Origin: Dugong dugon
Taxonomy: Eukaryota; Chordata; Mammalia; Sirenia; Dugongidae
NCBI GenBank assembly: GCA_030035585.1
Contig: CM057473.1
Coordinates: 9,412,501-9,476,500 of the forward strand
Length of the DNA stretch: 64,000 bases
Reading direction: 5' to 3'
In this document: positions 34,328 through 45,142 of the stretch, in pieces
How positions within the stretch are numbered: the first letter of the stretch is position 1
How the letters are laid out: each line of letters opens with the position of its first letter
Position numbers and translations under genes: made by a program
Notes under the pieces: generated by a model
What the model was told of the DNA's origin: nothing
Databases searched by the model: none
What the model saw: the letters and a program-made list of their open reading frames with translations, nothing else

Positions 34328-34490
34328 TGGAGTCCTGGTGGCAAAGTGGTTAAGAAGCTCGGCAGCTAACCAAAAGGTCAGCAGTTCAAATCCACCAACC
34401 GATCCTTGGAAACCTTGTAGGGTAGTTCTACACTGTCCTATAGGGTCACTATGAGTTGGAAGCAACACAACGGCTATGGGTTTTTGGTTA
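34328..34490 (+). mobile_element. AfroSINE, short type
   Basis: ATGGAGTCCTGGTGGCAAAG begins a complete copy; the tail reads ACAACGGCTATGGGTTTTTG. Confidence 0.93.
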
Positions 34491-34633
34491 TGTTTTACTT
34501 ATTATATTTTCAAAATTTAATTGCTAATAAATTCCTCAGGAAGAAGCCAAAATGTTTTATTAATTTTGTTACCACTGTCATGCATACAATTTAATCCATC
34601 ATGTATTGTGCTAAATCTTGTGTAACAGATGCT

Positions 34634-34995
34634 TCTTCTGACTGTGAGCTTCTTTAATTCAGGGGCCATGTCTTATTTACCTTTTAATCACAAGTAGGAG
34701 CTAAAAGGGAGTCCTGGTGGCTAGATAATAATTACAAGCTGGGCTGCTGACCAAAAGGTCAGCAGTTCGAATCCACCAGCCACTGCTTGGGAACTCTATG
34801 GGGAAGTTCTACTCTGTCCTGTAGGGCCACTATGAGTCAGAATCAACTCAGTGGCCAAGGGTTTTTTTTTATTGTTTTGGTCAGGAGCTAACAGTAGGTG
34901 GTCAATATTCATGACTATGTTTAGGGTTTAGTGTTGTTAAAGTTCAATGTTGTTTCCTGTGATTGATGAATGAATGATTGAACAAATGAATGAAT
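34634..34995 (+). mobile_element. L2 3' end interrupted by AfroSINE
   Basis: Left part: GACTGTGAGCTTCTTTAATT and GGGGCCATGTCTTATTTACC. Right part after the SINE: AGTAGGTGGTCAATATTCAT and TGAATGAATG units. Together they form an L2 tail. Confidence 0.65.
34707..34882 (+). mobile_element. AfroSINE, short type, inside L2
   Basis: A complete SINE with the exact 9-bp target-site duplication AGGAGCTAA at 34696-34704 and 34883-34891. Confidence 0.94.
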
Positions 34996-36058
34996 GGTGT
35001 TGACAGGACTGGTGACCATTTGCCATGAAACATGACTTCTTAATAGTTGTGTTAAATTCATTGTTAGTCACCCTCTCCCCCAGCAATCTCGTCCTCACCT
35101 GGCCACCCTCCTCCTTTTCTCCCCTCCACTTTGGGAAGCCAGAAATTTAATTCAAAAATCACTTTAGGAAGTATAGATTCCTCATAGTAAATTGATTCAG
35201 CATTTTTGAAGAAAAATAGTAGAACTCTTTGGTACTGTCGTGCACATTTAAGAACTGATAGAGAAGTGTTCAGTCCGTCAAATGTAGGGATGATTTTTGT
35301 TTTAGAAGAATGAGCATTGTACTACTGCTTTGAAAATGGTTAGAGATATTATGAGATGCCAGGGGGTTACCAAACCCTAAGTGACCTTTCTAAATCACAT
35401 TTCAATGCCAAACACATGCAGTAGAAAGTTTCATTCTCTCTTTTTTTTTTAAGGAATGTATTTCAAACATCTATTATAATATTATAAACTTGTCTTGGAC
35501 TGATTATACAAAACCAGTAATGCTCTCTCTGTCAGAACCCAGCTATTGTGTCAAAGTTGTTTAATCACAGGTGACTAAAGCATCAAATCAGGATTAAAAA
35601 AAAATAATAATAAAGATACCTTTTTTTTTTCTTAATCTACTTTTAGTTAACTGTTTAAGGATTACAGAACCAAATGATAATGTAAGCATCAGGGTGAAAA
35701 ATAGAACCATGAGAAGCAATTAAAAGGTTACAAATTGTTTCAAATATGAAAAAAATTAACATAAACAAATAAATGATGTCTTAATCCCAAATACTATCCC
35801 CTCCACCTTTTTTTTTACCCAAATAAATGGTGCCCATACACTTTCCTCTAGAAATTATTTAATATCCATTCAGCCTCATAATATTCAACTACATGAAATG
35901 TTTGTTTTATAATTCAATTGCCAGACTTTTCTTTGGTCAACCAAGGAAGTCTACTTCCAATAATTCAAAAGCTATTATCTTAATTACATGTATCAGAACA
36001 GCAGGTGGTCCTATCTAAAATTCCTAAGATTGGCACCACTCTTGCTCTGGCTGTCTAC
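34996..36058. other. Unassigned low-copy DNA
   Basis: Several T and A homopolymers occur (35440, 35597, 35622, 35811). No element or exon is recognised. Confidence 0.5.
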
Positions 36059-36259
36059 CCGTTGCCTGTGAGTTGATTCCAGCTTATGGTGACCCCATGA
36101 GTATCAGAATAGAACTGTGCTCCACAGGGTTCTTTACAGCTGATTTTTCATAAGTAGATTGCCAGGCCTTTCTTCAGAGACACCTCTGGGTAGACTTGAC
36201 CCTCCAACTTTCCCGTTAGCAGCCAAGCGTGTTAAATGCTGGCACCATCCAGGGTCCCC
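36059..36259 (-). mobile_element. AfroSINE, long type
   Basis: GTTGCCTGTGAGTTGATTCC is the tail, CATAAGTAGATTGCCAGGCC the middle and CCATCCAGGGTCCCC the head, all antisense. Confidence 0.92.
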
Positions 36260-36670
36260 TCTGTCTTTCTACAAAAGTCCAAAACTGTTAACATGTTATC
36301 CTTTAGCAATTAACTTCAATCAGCTGGTGATGTGCAGTTTAATCAGAAAAGATACATTTAAGAGAACAAAACATCTGGGCTCTGATAAGGAGAACAAAGG
36401 AAATGGACTTTTAAAAAAATATTCTTGGTCCTCTTTGATGATGGAAAATAATTGTTCTGAGTCTTGTTTTCCGTTTCTGTAGACAAGGAGTTTGCAGTGT
36501 GTCTTTGCCCAGGTTCTGAAGAAGCAGAGCTTACACAGTAAAGCTCTGGGGGAAAGAAATGCAATCTTAGGGTAACAAGAGCAGGGAAAGTTAATGGACT
36601 TTTTCTGCAAGGCAGAGAAGGAAGGAAAGCAAATACAGGTGGTAAATTATTAACTAGAGGAAGGATTAAC
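36260..36670. other. Unassigned low-copy DNA
   Basis: Overlapping frames of 68-107 codons cross 36159-36610 on both strands, partly through the SINE. None looks like a real protein. Confidence 0.45.
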
Positions 36671-36872
36671 TAGGGTGGCACAAACAGTTAAGCATTCAAT
36701 TACTAGCAGAAAGGTTGGCATTTCCAACTCACCCTGAGGCACTTTGGAAGACAGGCTTGGCCATCTGCTTCCAAAAGGTCACAGGCATGAAAACCCTACT
36801 GAACAGTTCTGCTCTGCACGCATGGGATTGCCGTGAGTCGGAATCAATGGCAACTAACAGCAACAACAACAA
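36671..36872 (+). mobile_element. AfroSINE, long type
   Basis: GGGTGGCACAAACAGTTAAG head, GCTTGGCCATCTGCTTCC middle, and tail GGCAACTAACAGCAACAACA. Confidence 0.92.
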
Positions 36873-36929
36873 GAGTTATTAACTGACCACAGCTTTGAAA
36901 GAAAAACTCAGATCATACAGCGCCTCTGG

Positions 36930-37320
36930 ACTCAGAACCGTCTGTCTGGTGGAGGAAGGAAGAAGAATGCCATCTGCAGGCTCCTTCCTTTTTTTTGCCT
37001 CTGGCTAATGAAAGTTTGTCCCAAGGGATGGGACTGTCCCGCCTATTTAAGGTTCTTCTCCCGGCCCTCTTTGCAGCCAGCAGAGATCGCACACTCTGCA
37101 GTGGTTGAGCGCACAGCGGCAGGAAGAAGCACAGCCTCTGCGGGCGCAGTTCGGTGAGATGAGGGTGCCAGCGGCGCGTTGACTCCTCCAGCGCAGCGCA
37201 CAGTGAAGGCCAGCCCTCATTCCTGGGCAGGCAGACAGGCAGAGCACCTAGAGAAGACAGGTGGTGATCACCTGCTGGCGTCATGGCAGGGACAAGGTGC
37301 GGGGCCCGAAGAAGCTGGGG
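36930..37320 (+). promoter_or_regulatory. Candidate promoter/first exon, GC-richer patch
   Basis: This is the most gene-like unique stretch. TATTTAA at 37044-37050 stands between C/G-rich boxes. A start 25-30 bp downstream would fall near 37075-37080. A consensus-like donor, TTCG|GTGAGA, lies at 37153/37154. CpGs are more frequent than in the surroundings (37110-37310). I recognise no protein on either strand; frames of 66-123 codons on the minus strand are probably compositional. It could instead be an orphan GC-rich patch or an old retroposed sequence. Confidence 0.3.
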
Positions 37321-37601
37321 GCTTGCTTAAATTGGGTCAGATGCAGACAAGATGCTGTCTAAGGCTTTCATCAGTCTTAAGATTCTGTGACCATCTGGCT
37401 CTTTGCAGATGAAATCCCAGAGTGCCCAATAATTCATCCATTCAGACTATTCAATAATTACGGAAAAGTTCATTAATTTTCCGTTGGCACCATTCCAATG
37501 TCTAGCAAGACTTTATTGTGCAGTTGTTTTTTTTTCCCCCTAGAGCAATTTCTGAGTTCCATGAAATCAAGTGGAGAAAAGAAATGTGGAAGCGTGTGCT
37601 T

Positions 37602-37618
37602 AAAAAAAGATGTGCTAC
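37602..37618 (+). repeat. Target-site duplication of short L1, left
   Basis: AAAAAAAGATGTGCTAC is repeated exactly at 37864-37880. Confidence 0.92.
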
Positions 37619-37863
37619 TCAGTTGGAAGAGCGTAGTCAATGTCACTGAACTGTGAATGTAGAAATTTTTGAAACGGTGTATCTTTGGCCATCTGTAATT
37701 TTCATCAAAAAAAAAAAAAAAAACGTTGAGAATTTAGAGGCTTAATACGTTGTGGGGTTGCTAACCAATGTCATAGAACAACATGTGTACTACTATTTCA
37801 TGAGAAACTATTTGCTCTGTAAGCTTTCACCTGAAGTACAATAAAATATATTTAAAAAAAAAA
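37619..37863 (+). mobile_element. 5'-truncated L1, 245-bp 3' end
   Basis: It matches the last 250 bp of the L1 at 13268-20945 (GGAAGAGCGTAGTCAATGTC, TTTTTGAAACGGTGTAT, GTTGTGGGGTTGCTAACCAA) and includes the duplicated terminal block after an internal A run. It is bounded by an exact 17-bp duplication, so it is probably fairly young. Confidence 0.94.
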
Positions 37864-37880
37864 AAAAAAAGATGTGCTAC

Positions 37881-38091
37881 AGAGGCAAGCCTGGTCTCGG
37901 TCCTGAATTCTATCGACAGCCTCCGATTGCCACCAGCTGTGCCGATTTCGGGTTACGAGGCAGCCCCGCAGTCTGCGATATGCGAAGTGCCGCAAGCTGC
38001 TAACATGTAGACATGACCTTCTTCTATCCACTAGATATGTTTGTGTGAAAAGGTGAGTGACTGCAGCTTCCCTCAAAAAAAAAAAAAAAAA
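37881..38091. other. CpG-dense unique patch with A-run end
   Basis: About 11 CpGs lie in 37900-38005. A strong donor-like site, AAAG|GTGAGTG, occurs at 38052/38053. A run of about 17 A closes the patch at 38075-38091. It may be a short non-coding exon or a retroposed transcript end. No protein is recognised. Confidence 0.3.
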
Positions 38092-38609
38092 TTTGTGTTT
38101 ATATGAATAAGATTTTCAATTATTGTTTTTGGTTATATATTTCTGTACTAAATATTCTCTATGGCTGCATGTCAGTCTTCAGTTCTAGGGGGTCCCAAAA
38201 AGCCTCTCCATTTAAGGATGAAGCGATTAAAAACAGAAAGTAAATGCATTAAAAATGGCTAATGCTTCCCTTCATGCAATAGGGATTAACATACATTACT
38301 AAATGTAAGATTATTTTCCTAGAAGGTTTCCATTCTTAAATGACTAAAATATGACTTTGTTCAAAAGTGATAATTTCAGAACTTATTAGTACATTCTCAG
38401 CCTAGTTATCACCAGTGGCCATGCATCCTCCCTCACCCGAGAGGAAATTTTCTGTTAAGAGGAAGGAATGTTTCGTTTTTATGGTTCCACTGTTCTCCTG
38501 TCCTACCATAATTTCATATTCCCAACCCTTGAGGCTGTGCTGTAGATTACAGTGTTTTCATGATGGCTGGATTTAACAGGAATCTGAATTACAGGAATAT
38601 GGAAAAATT
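38092..38609. other. Unassigned low-copy DNA
   Basis: Nothing is recognised before the next L1 fragment. Confidence 0.45.
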
Positions 38610-38631
38610 AATAAAACGTGTGGCAGAAGAA

Positions 38632-39136
38632 GCCCAGCTACCACCGATGACTGCCCTGACAGGGAACAAAACAGAGAGTCCCTGATGGAGCAGGGAAAAG
38701 GTGGGGTGCAGAACTCAAATTCTAGTAAAAAGACCAGACTTAATGTTCTGACTGAGACTGGCGGAACCCCGGAAAGCATGGCCTCCGGACTCTCTGTCAA
38801 CACAGAACTAAAACAATTCCCGAGACCAACTCTTCAGACCAAGATTGGACTGGACTGTGGGATATAAAATGATACTGGTGAAGAGTGTGCTTCTTAGCTC
38901 AAGTAGATACATGAGACTAAATGGGCAGCTTCTGTCCGGAGGTGAGATGAGAAGGCAGAGAAGGTTAGGAGCTGGTTGAATGGACACGGGAAATCAGGGG
39001 TGGAAAGGAGGAGTGTGCTGTCACAGTACAGGGAGAGCAACTAGGGTCACATAACACTGTATGCATAAATTTTTGTATGAGAGACTAACTTGAAATGTAA
39101 ATTTTCACTTAAACTACAACCATAAACAACAACAAC
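38632..39136 (+). mobile_element. 5'-truncated L1 3' UTR
   Basis: GCTACCACCGATGACTGCCC, AAAAGACCAGACTTAATG, a 'gagactggcggaaccc' block and the end GAGAGACTAACTTGAAATG are homologous to 20249-20930 of the large L1 but diverged. Flanking 22-bp repeats at 38610-38631 and 39137-39158 differ by three transitions and are the target-site duplication. The element ends in a CAACAACAACAA tail. Confidence 0.85.
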
Positions 39137-39158
39137 AATGAAACGTATGGTAGAAGAA

Positions 39159-39401
39159 AAGAAGATAGAAAATCACCCAAGCCAGTCCGGTCAATAAAAT
39201 GAATCTGTCAATAAAGCATTTACCATGGGAGAGTTTGCAAACCTTAAGACAAATAATCATAAAAGCTGTAAAAATAGTTGTTCATAATTAAAAGCCAACT
39301 CAGACTAAATGCTTGTTATCACCCGGGAGGGAGCTAACTGTTTTCTGTCCATTACGTTACTCAGTCCTTTTGAGAAGCCTGTGAGGTAGAGACCATCACA
39401 G
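39159..39401. other. Unassigned low-copy DNA
   Basis: Nothing is recognised. Confidence 0.45.
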
Positions 39402-39606
39402 TGACCAGTCACAGTGGGGTTAACTCCAACTCAGGGGACCCCCTTTGTGTCAGAGTAAAATTGTGCTTCACAGGGTTTTCAATGGCTGATTTTTCGGAAG
39501 TGGGTTGACTTTTCTTTCTTCCGAGACACCATTGGGTGGACTTGACCCTAACCAACCTTTCCGTTAGCAGCCTTGCATGTAGACTCTTTGCGCCACCCAG
39601 GGACTC
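39402..39606 (-). mobile_element. AfroSINE, long type
   Basis: Antisense copy with TTTTTCGGAAGTGGGTTGAC in the middle and GCGCCACCCAGGGACTCC at the head. Confidence 0.92.
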
Positions 39607-40957
39607 CATTACGTCTCTGTAATAAAAGAGACCCTGTAGCAAAAAGTTGTGTGAATGTGTGTGTAGGAGGGGGTCATTTCATTTTTATCCATCTTTATTG
39701 AATATCTATTATAATACATATCATAGTGCAAGACAAAGATAAATGAGACATCATTTACAGCTTGAGTTAGTTGTCATCTAAAGGGTTAGAGAGGCATGAA
39801 CGTATTTATAGGACTGTGGTTTTAATTTATTCACGTTCTCACAATTTCCCATTATTATGGAAAATGAATGATTTGCCTATAAAAACTAGATGAACTATCC
39901 AGGCCTGATAATGGCTAAAGGGATACGCAAAATTAACGAACCTGTTAAAGACAAGCTTTAGAGAAAATTCCACTGGTGTTTCGAATCAAAGCCTGTTAAT
40001 AATTGCCCTTTAACCACCTTCCAAGCAAGCAAGAAAGAAAAGAAATGGGAAAAATATAAAACTGAGATGCTGAGTTCTTTTAAAGTCATTTCCCTTTCCA
40101 TCACCGAAGCAAAGGTATTAAACAAACAGAGGACCAACATAAAGAGGGCTTCTTAGAACACGTTGGCTTTAGAAAAAATAGCTTAGTCACCACTGCAGTA
40201 CCACATATCCCCTAAAGGGGGTGGATTCAAGAAGCTGATGACTGATTGCGATCGGGAGCAATCCTGTCTGATGAACTTGACATTGTCTCAAAAGAGGAGA
40301 CTGAGGAGATAAACAACTCCAGGCTCAACTCTGTATTCCGTTGGAATGTGTAGAGCCACACGGCTTCCAGATGAAAGTTGCACACATCTGAAGGGTAATG
40401 CCGGGTCTAACTATCTAGGAAAATCTTAGCATCATGGGCTTGGGCACGTACAACTCTTTGACAGTCGGATAAGAGTCCATCCAACAAGAGTGGATTGTCA
40501 ACAGCCCCAACCATCTTGTTCCATTACCTCATTGCTTCTTTGTATTTACTGAGGTTGAGACAAGTTTACAATATTTTAAATTGATTATTTTAAAGCTGTT
40601 TTACTATTTTGGGAAAAGCAAAGCATGTTAGTAAAAGAATGAAATGCGCTGAAATAGGACTGTGATATGATGGTGAATAGTGGGGTAGTGAATACCAGCT
40701 TCAGGAGAAGATGAAATTGGCAGACTCACCGACTGTTTCAGTTAATGTATGCTGTCATAGCTAAACTTTTCATGTAATTAGCTTGGTTAGTTAAAATGTA
40801 TGTTTTATTTACACAATTTTATTCATAACTAGGTAGATTAAGTTTATTATGATTAACAGAAGATAGCAGGAATGACAGTTTTTTTTAAGACAGAGATTCT
40901 CTTAAGTGTGTTCCTGTTTATACAGCACCAGCGTCCCCTGAGAACTTGTTAGAAATT
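39607..40957. other. Unassigned low-copy DNA
   Basis: No repeat or exon is recognised in about 1.35 kb. GTGTGT-rich bases follow the SINE at 39653-39666. Confidence 0.5.
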
Positions 40958-41128
40958 CTCAGGCCCTAGTGGTGCAACAGTTAAGCGTCTCCAAGGGAGG
41001 AAGACCTGGCGATCTGCTTTCTTAAAGATTACAGCCTAGAAAACCCTATGGGGGCAGTTCTACTGTGTCTCATGGGGTCGCTATGAACTGGGATTGACTC
41101 AACAGCAACTAACAACAACAACAACCCC
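40958..41128 (+). mobile_element. AfroSINE, internally deleted
   Basis: CCCTAGTGGTGCAACAGTTA head and the end CAACAGCAACTAACAACAAC are present. The segment between the A box and 'aagacctggcgatctgct' is shortened, so the B box is missing. Confidence 0.88.
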
Positions 41129-41132
41129 AGAA

Positions 41133-41520
41133 ATCCACCACCCTCTTATTGGTTTTTCATATTGTGATGTCTTACATGTTGCTATTGATGCTGGAAGCTT
41201 TGTCACTGGTATTTCAAATGCCAGAAAGTTCACCCATGGTGGATGGATTTCAGCAGAGCTTGCAGATTAAGAAGAAGAAAAGCCTGGAGATCTACTTCTG
41301 AAAATTAGTCAGTGGAAGCCTTATGGATCCCAACAGAATATTGTCCAACATAGTGCTGGAAGATGAGCCTCCTAGGTTGGAAGGAACTCAAAATACAGTA
41401 GCCACAACGGATTCATGCACACCAGTGATTGGAAGATGGCTCGGGACTGGGGAACATTTCATTCTGTTGTACATGGGATCTCCACAAGTCAGAGTTGACT
41501 CTATAGCAACCAAGAACAAC
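41133..41520 (+). mobile_element. Internally deleted RTE (mini-RTE)
   Basis: Bases 41133 to about 41400 match the RTE 5' end (GATGCTGGAAGCTTTGTCAC, GGTATTTCAAATGCCAG, 'aacatagtgctggaagatgag'). The rest matches its 3' end (CATTTCATTCTGTTGTACAT and GCAACCAAGAACAAC). The join lies further right in the 5' part and further left of the end than in the copy at 9633-10050. Confidence 0.78.
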
Positions 41521-42492
41521 CCCAGACACTGTGTCAGAAACTCCAAGGACAGAGTTAGCCATCTATGTTTCACCAGCCTCCAGGTGGTTTAGATCGCATG
41601 CTAAACTTGGAAGACACTATTCTAGATATTAAACTTTATAGCCCAGCGTTGCAAGTTAAAATGCTCTCCGAGACCAGGCAGGGCAAACATATTTGTGCAA
41701 CTGACTTGTAAAAGACAATTAAATGGTTAGACCAGCAGCTACCTGGAACTTCAGGCCCAGTTAAAAGCACTCGGATACAAGTTTTGTAAATCTCCGTGCT
41801 GATCAAACAAATCACAATTGTGAGCTAATTTGAACCACAGACCTTTAGTCTGCAACCCTGATTTTAAAGTCATAAGTATTTATCAAGTCATTTTTAGGAA
41901 AAATTTGTCATTTTAAGGCAGGTTTGACAAAATTTACAAGAAAATGATTTAGTTGCAGTCTACCGTCCTGGCACCCACTTTGGAAACTTATCTCAGAGCT
42001 CAAAACTTGCAAAGTTGTTAATGTTCAGCTGATGTTAGATTGGTTGCATGGTCTGGTTATCATTAAGAACTGGAGGAAAGTCTAGATCGCAGAGATCAAT
42101 GACCATGGGCAAGCCACATGATTGGTCTGATTGAAGCAGGCTACATAATTTTTAAAGATCAGTGCAACATGCAAAATGCAGGGCCACTTGTTCAAAACGT
42201 AGAAAAAAGTGCCATTAAGGTACTAAAATTTTTTTTTTCCTTTCTCCTGTGGTCACCCTCTTGACTTGCCATGGTGTTTTTGTTGGTTTGGCTTTTTGTT
42301 TTGTTTTGTTTTTTAAATCTGCTGTTTAACGCTGTTCTAAATAAAAAAAATAAAATAAAATGTTAAATTATTATATGAATTTTATCACCCATTTTTATAT
42401 TGTACAATGCCATTTTTAAATGCAAAGAGAAGAGTGTCTAGCTCTTACGTGGAATCACCAAGATTACACAATTTGTATTTTGTAGCTTATGG
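41521..42492. other. Unassigned low-copy DNA
   Basis: T-rich low complexity occurs at 42228-42315 (GTTTTGTTTTGTTTTTTAAA). No element is recognised otherwise. Confidence 0.5.
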
Positions 42493-43087
42493 TATTGAAG
42501 TTGTGAAGTAGTTCAGTTTACTTGGATCCACAGTCAATGTCCATGGAAGCAGCAGTCAAGAAATCAAATGACATATTGCATGGGCAAATATGCTGCAAAA
42601 GACCCTTTCAAGTGTTAAAAAGCAAAGATGTTACTCTGACGACTAAGCCATGGTATTTTCACCCCTCATATGAATGTGACAGCTGGACAATGAATAAGGA
42701 AGATAAAAGAAGAATCGATGCCTTTGAATTATGTTGTTGGTGAAGATATTGAATATACCATGGACTTCAAGAAGAATGAACAAATCTGCCTTGGAAGAAG
42801 TGCAGCCAGAGTGTGCCTTGGGAGCAAGAATGGCGAGACTTAGTCTCACGTTATTTTGGACATGTTATCAGGAGGAACCAGTCCTTGGAGGACATCATTC
42901 TTGAGAAAGTAGAGGGTCAGTGAAAAAGAGGAAGACCCTCAAGGAGATGGACTGACACAATGGCTGCAACAATGGGCTCAAATTTAGCAATAATTGTGAG
43001 GATGGTGCAGGACTGGGCAGTGTTTTCTTTTTGTTGTACGTGGGGTAGCTACGAGCCAGAACCGACTTGACAGCACCTAACGACAAC
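42493..43087 (+). mobile_element. RTE LINE, 5' truncated, 595 bp
   Basis: It corresponds to 54712-55320 of the large RTE: TTTACTTGGATCCACAGTCA, GGAAGCAGCAGTCAAGAAAT, GACAATGAATAAGGAAGA and ACTTGACAGCACCTAACGAC. The encoded C-terminal part (DPQSMSMEAAVKKSN region) is broken by stops. Confidence 0.92.
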
Positions 43088-44559
43088 AGCTTATAGTACG
43101 GGAGTATGTATTTCCTTTTACCGACAGGCGAAACATTGTTCAAAGCTGTTTTATTTCATTTGTTCCTACATGCACCTTCTACTGCTACCTTTGGCTTACT
43201 GATGGTAAGGAGGGACTGAAAAGAAAAGGAACTCTGAGTTGCACTGTCTCTCCTTTACTCTCTACGTTATCGTGTTTAGCATAAGTTGTTGGCTAATAGA
43301 GGACAGTAATGTGAAAAACAAAGGATATAATAAAGTTCCTAGGACATTTGTGTTTGATAGAATGCCATTACCTTTACCATTTGCCATTACCATAGAGATA
43401 TGTTCAATGCAAGTTCTGGTTCAAACGGAAAGCATGGCTTCTTGGAACTGTCAGTGCTCACACTTACTCAGTTGTAGAAGTGACAGACACCTACTCTTTG
43501 AGTCTTTCTAAACGCCTGCCCAGTGTGGGTGCACGAGATTCTGTGCTCATGGGGCATCATAAATATGCTAATGAGATGGCATGAAATGGTGGGCTTCCAT
43601 ATCGCACATGTGAGTGCACCATTGTCCCCTCAAACTTCACTTACAAACACAAGTTCAAGGGAAAAAAATTAAATACTAATATTTCAAAACAGCAATAGCC
43701 ATGTAGGGCTCTTCTGAGCATAGGGTCTCTGCATACCCATGAAGCAAGTCATGGGTTCAATTGGTCTCTCCTTTACTTTCTGTGGATGCTAATTGTCCAT
43801 ACTACATGAAAAATGGTTAGTTAAAATTTAGGTGAAGGGTCATAGAAAGAGCAACGCATACACTCTGGGATATATAATATTGTTAGTTGAAGCTTAAGGA
43901 AAGATTCCAAAAATAACAATGAACATTAAGCATATGTAAAGTATCTTAACATTTACTTCCAATATTTATGTGTAGTCTGCCTTAGGTTGAAAATTTTATA
44001 AGGACGGGAACTTCCCTATTCTTTAACTATTTCTGTGACATGGTTGCTATTAACCTATATAGCATTATATTGAAAATGGCATTTGTTAAGCAAATTTTGA
44101 AACGAACAAATTAATTTTTGGAAGCTTATATGGGCTTTTTTTCAGGCCATTTGGATGCCACAAACATCACTGATGTGGAGTCAATGCATCTTCCAGATTC
44201 CTAAATTATTCCTCAAATAGAGCTCTTGGAAGGAAAAGATACCGAAGGAATAGCCTCACAAGGAGGCAGGGTAGTTACTTTTCTAAATAAGATTTAGAGA
44301 AACATTTTTAAAAGTCTCCCTTTAACCTCAGTGTGAGATATAGTTTTGCATGATGCCCTGAATCTCCTTCGTTTTAGAACCAAAAATTTGACCAAGACAT
44401 TACATTGTCAACAGACAAATACACCTGACTTCATACCGTCAGGGCAAAACTTTATTTCAGAATCAAACAAACCACTGGTTTCACAACAGCATTTCATTGC
44501 TCTTCAAAAAAATCCAACCATATTATGATGGCTTAGAGACATTTTTGAAAGTAGGCTTC
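43088..44559. other. Unassigned low-copy DNA
   Basis: Nothing is recognised in about 1.5 kb. Frames reach 90 codons (43239-43511) without support. Confidence 0.5.
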
Positions 44560-44995
44560 TACCTCCCTTTCCATCCCATCTCACATCATTCTCCCACTCG
44601 TGGACCATTCTCTAGGCACGCTGTTCCTGGCTTCTTTTCAACTTTCAAGTCTAAACAGAAAAAAATATCTCAGAGAGGTCTTCCCTGATCTTCCTTCTAA
44701 TATGCGGCTTCCATCCCCCACCACCCCACCACATGCGCCAAACCCAGTCTCTCTGCATCACATCTCCATGGTTATCTCCTTCATGTTAGTGATCACAATC
44801 AACAATTCTCCCTTGTTTTTTATTTGGTTACTTATTTATTTAGATGTCATCTTTCAAAGTCTAAACTCCATTATAGGACACAAACCTGGCTATCTTGTTT
44901 CTCCTCATGCCCATAGTGCCTACAGCAGTGGCTGGCCTACAGTTGACACTGGATACGTATTGATAAGTGCTGAGTGAATGCTGAGTGAAATATGT
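44560..44995 (+). mobile_element. L2 LINE 3' region
   Basis: L2 landmarks in order: CTGTTCCTGGCTTCTTTTCA, CTCAGAGAGGTCTTCCCTGA, AACTCCATTATAGGACAC, GTGCCTACAGCAGTGGCTGG and the TGCTGAGTGAATG tail. A 125-codon frame here is not a gene. Confidence 0.78.
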
Positions 44996-45142
44996 GAAAG
45001 TATGTTAGTGGTTCTTTGTAAAGGGAATTGGTGAAGGGAGAGTGGTGGGAGGGAAATCTTGGAAAGAATAACTGGAGGTGTAGGGACTATGTACATCCAG
45101 AGGCTATGATGCTAAGTGAAGGAAGCTCTAGATGTGCCTATA

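Noticed and set aside
36913..37284. 123-codon minus-strand frame
   Set aside because: No domain, signal or splice pattern is seen; GC-rich composition lowers stop frequency. The promoter-like features read on the + strand.
44600..44977. 125-codon frame
   Set aside because: It coincides with an L2 3' region and shows no protein domain.
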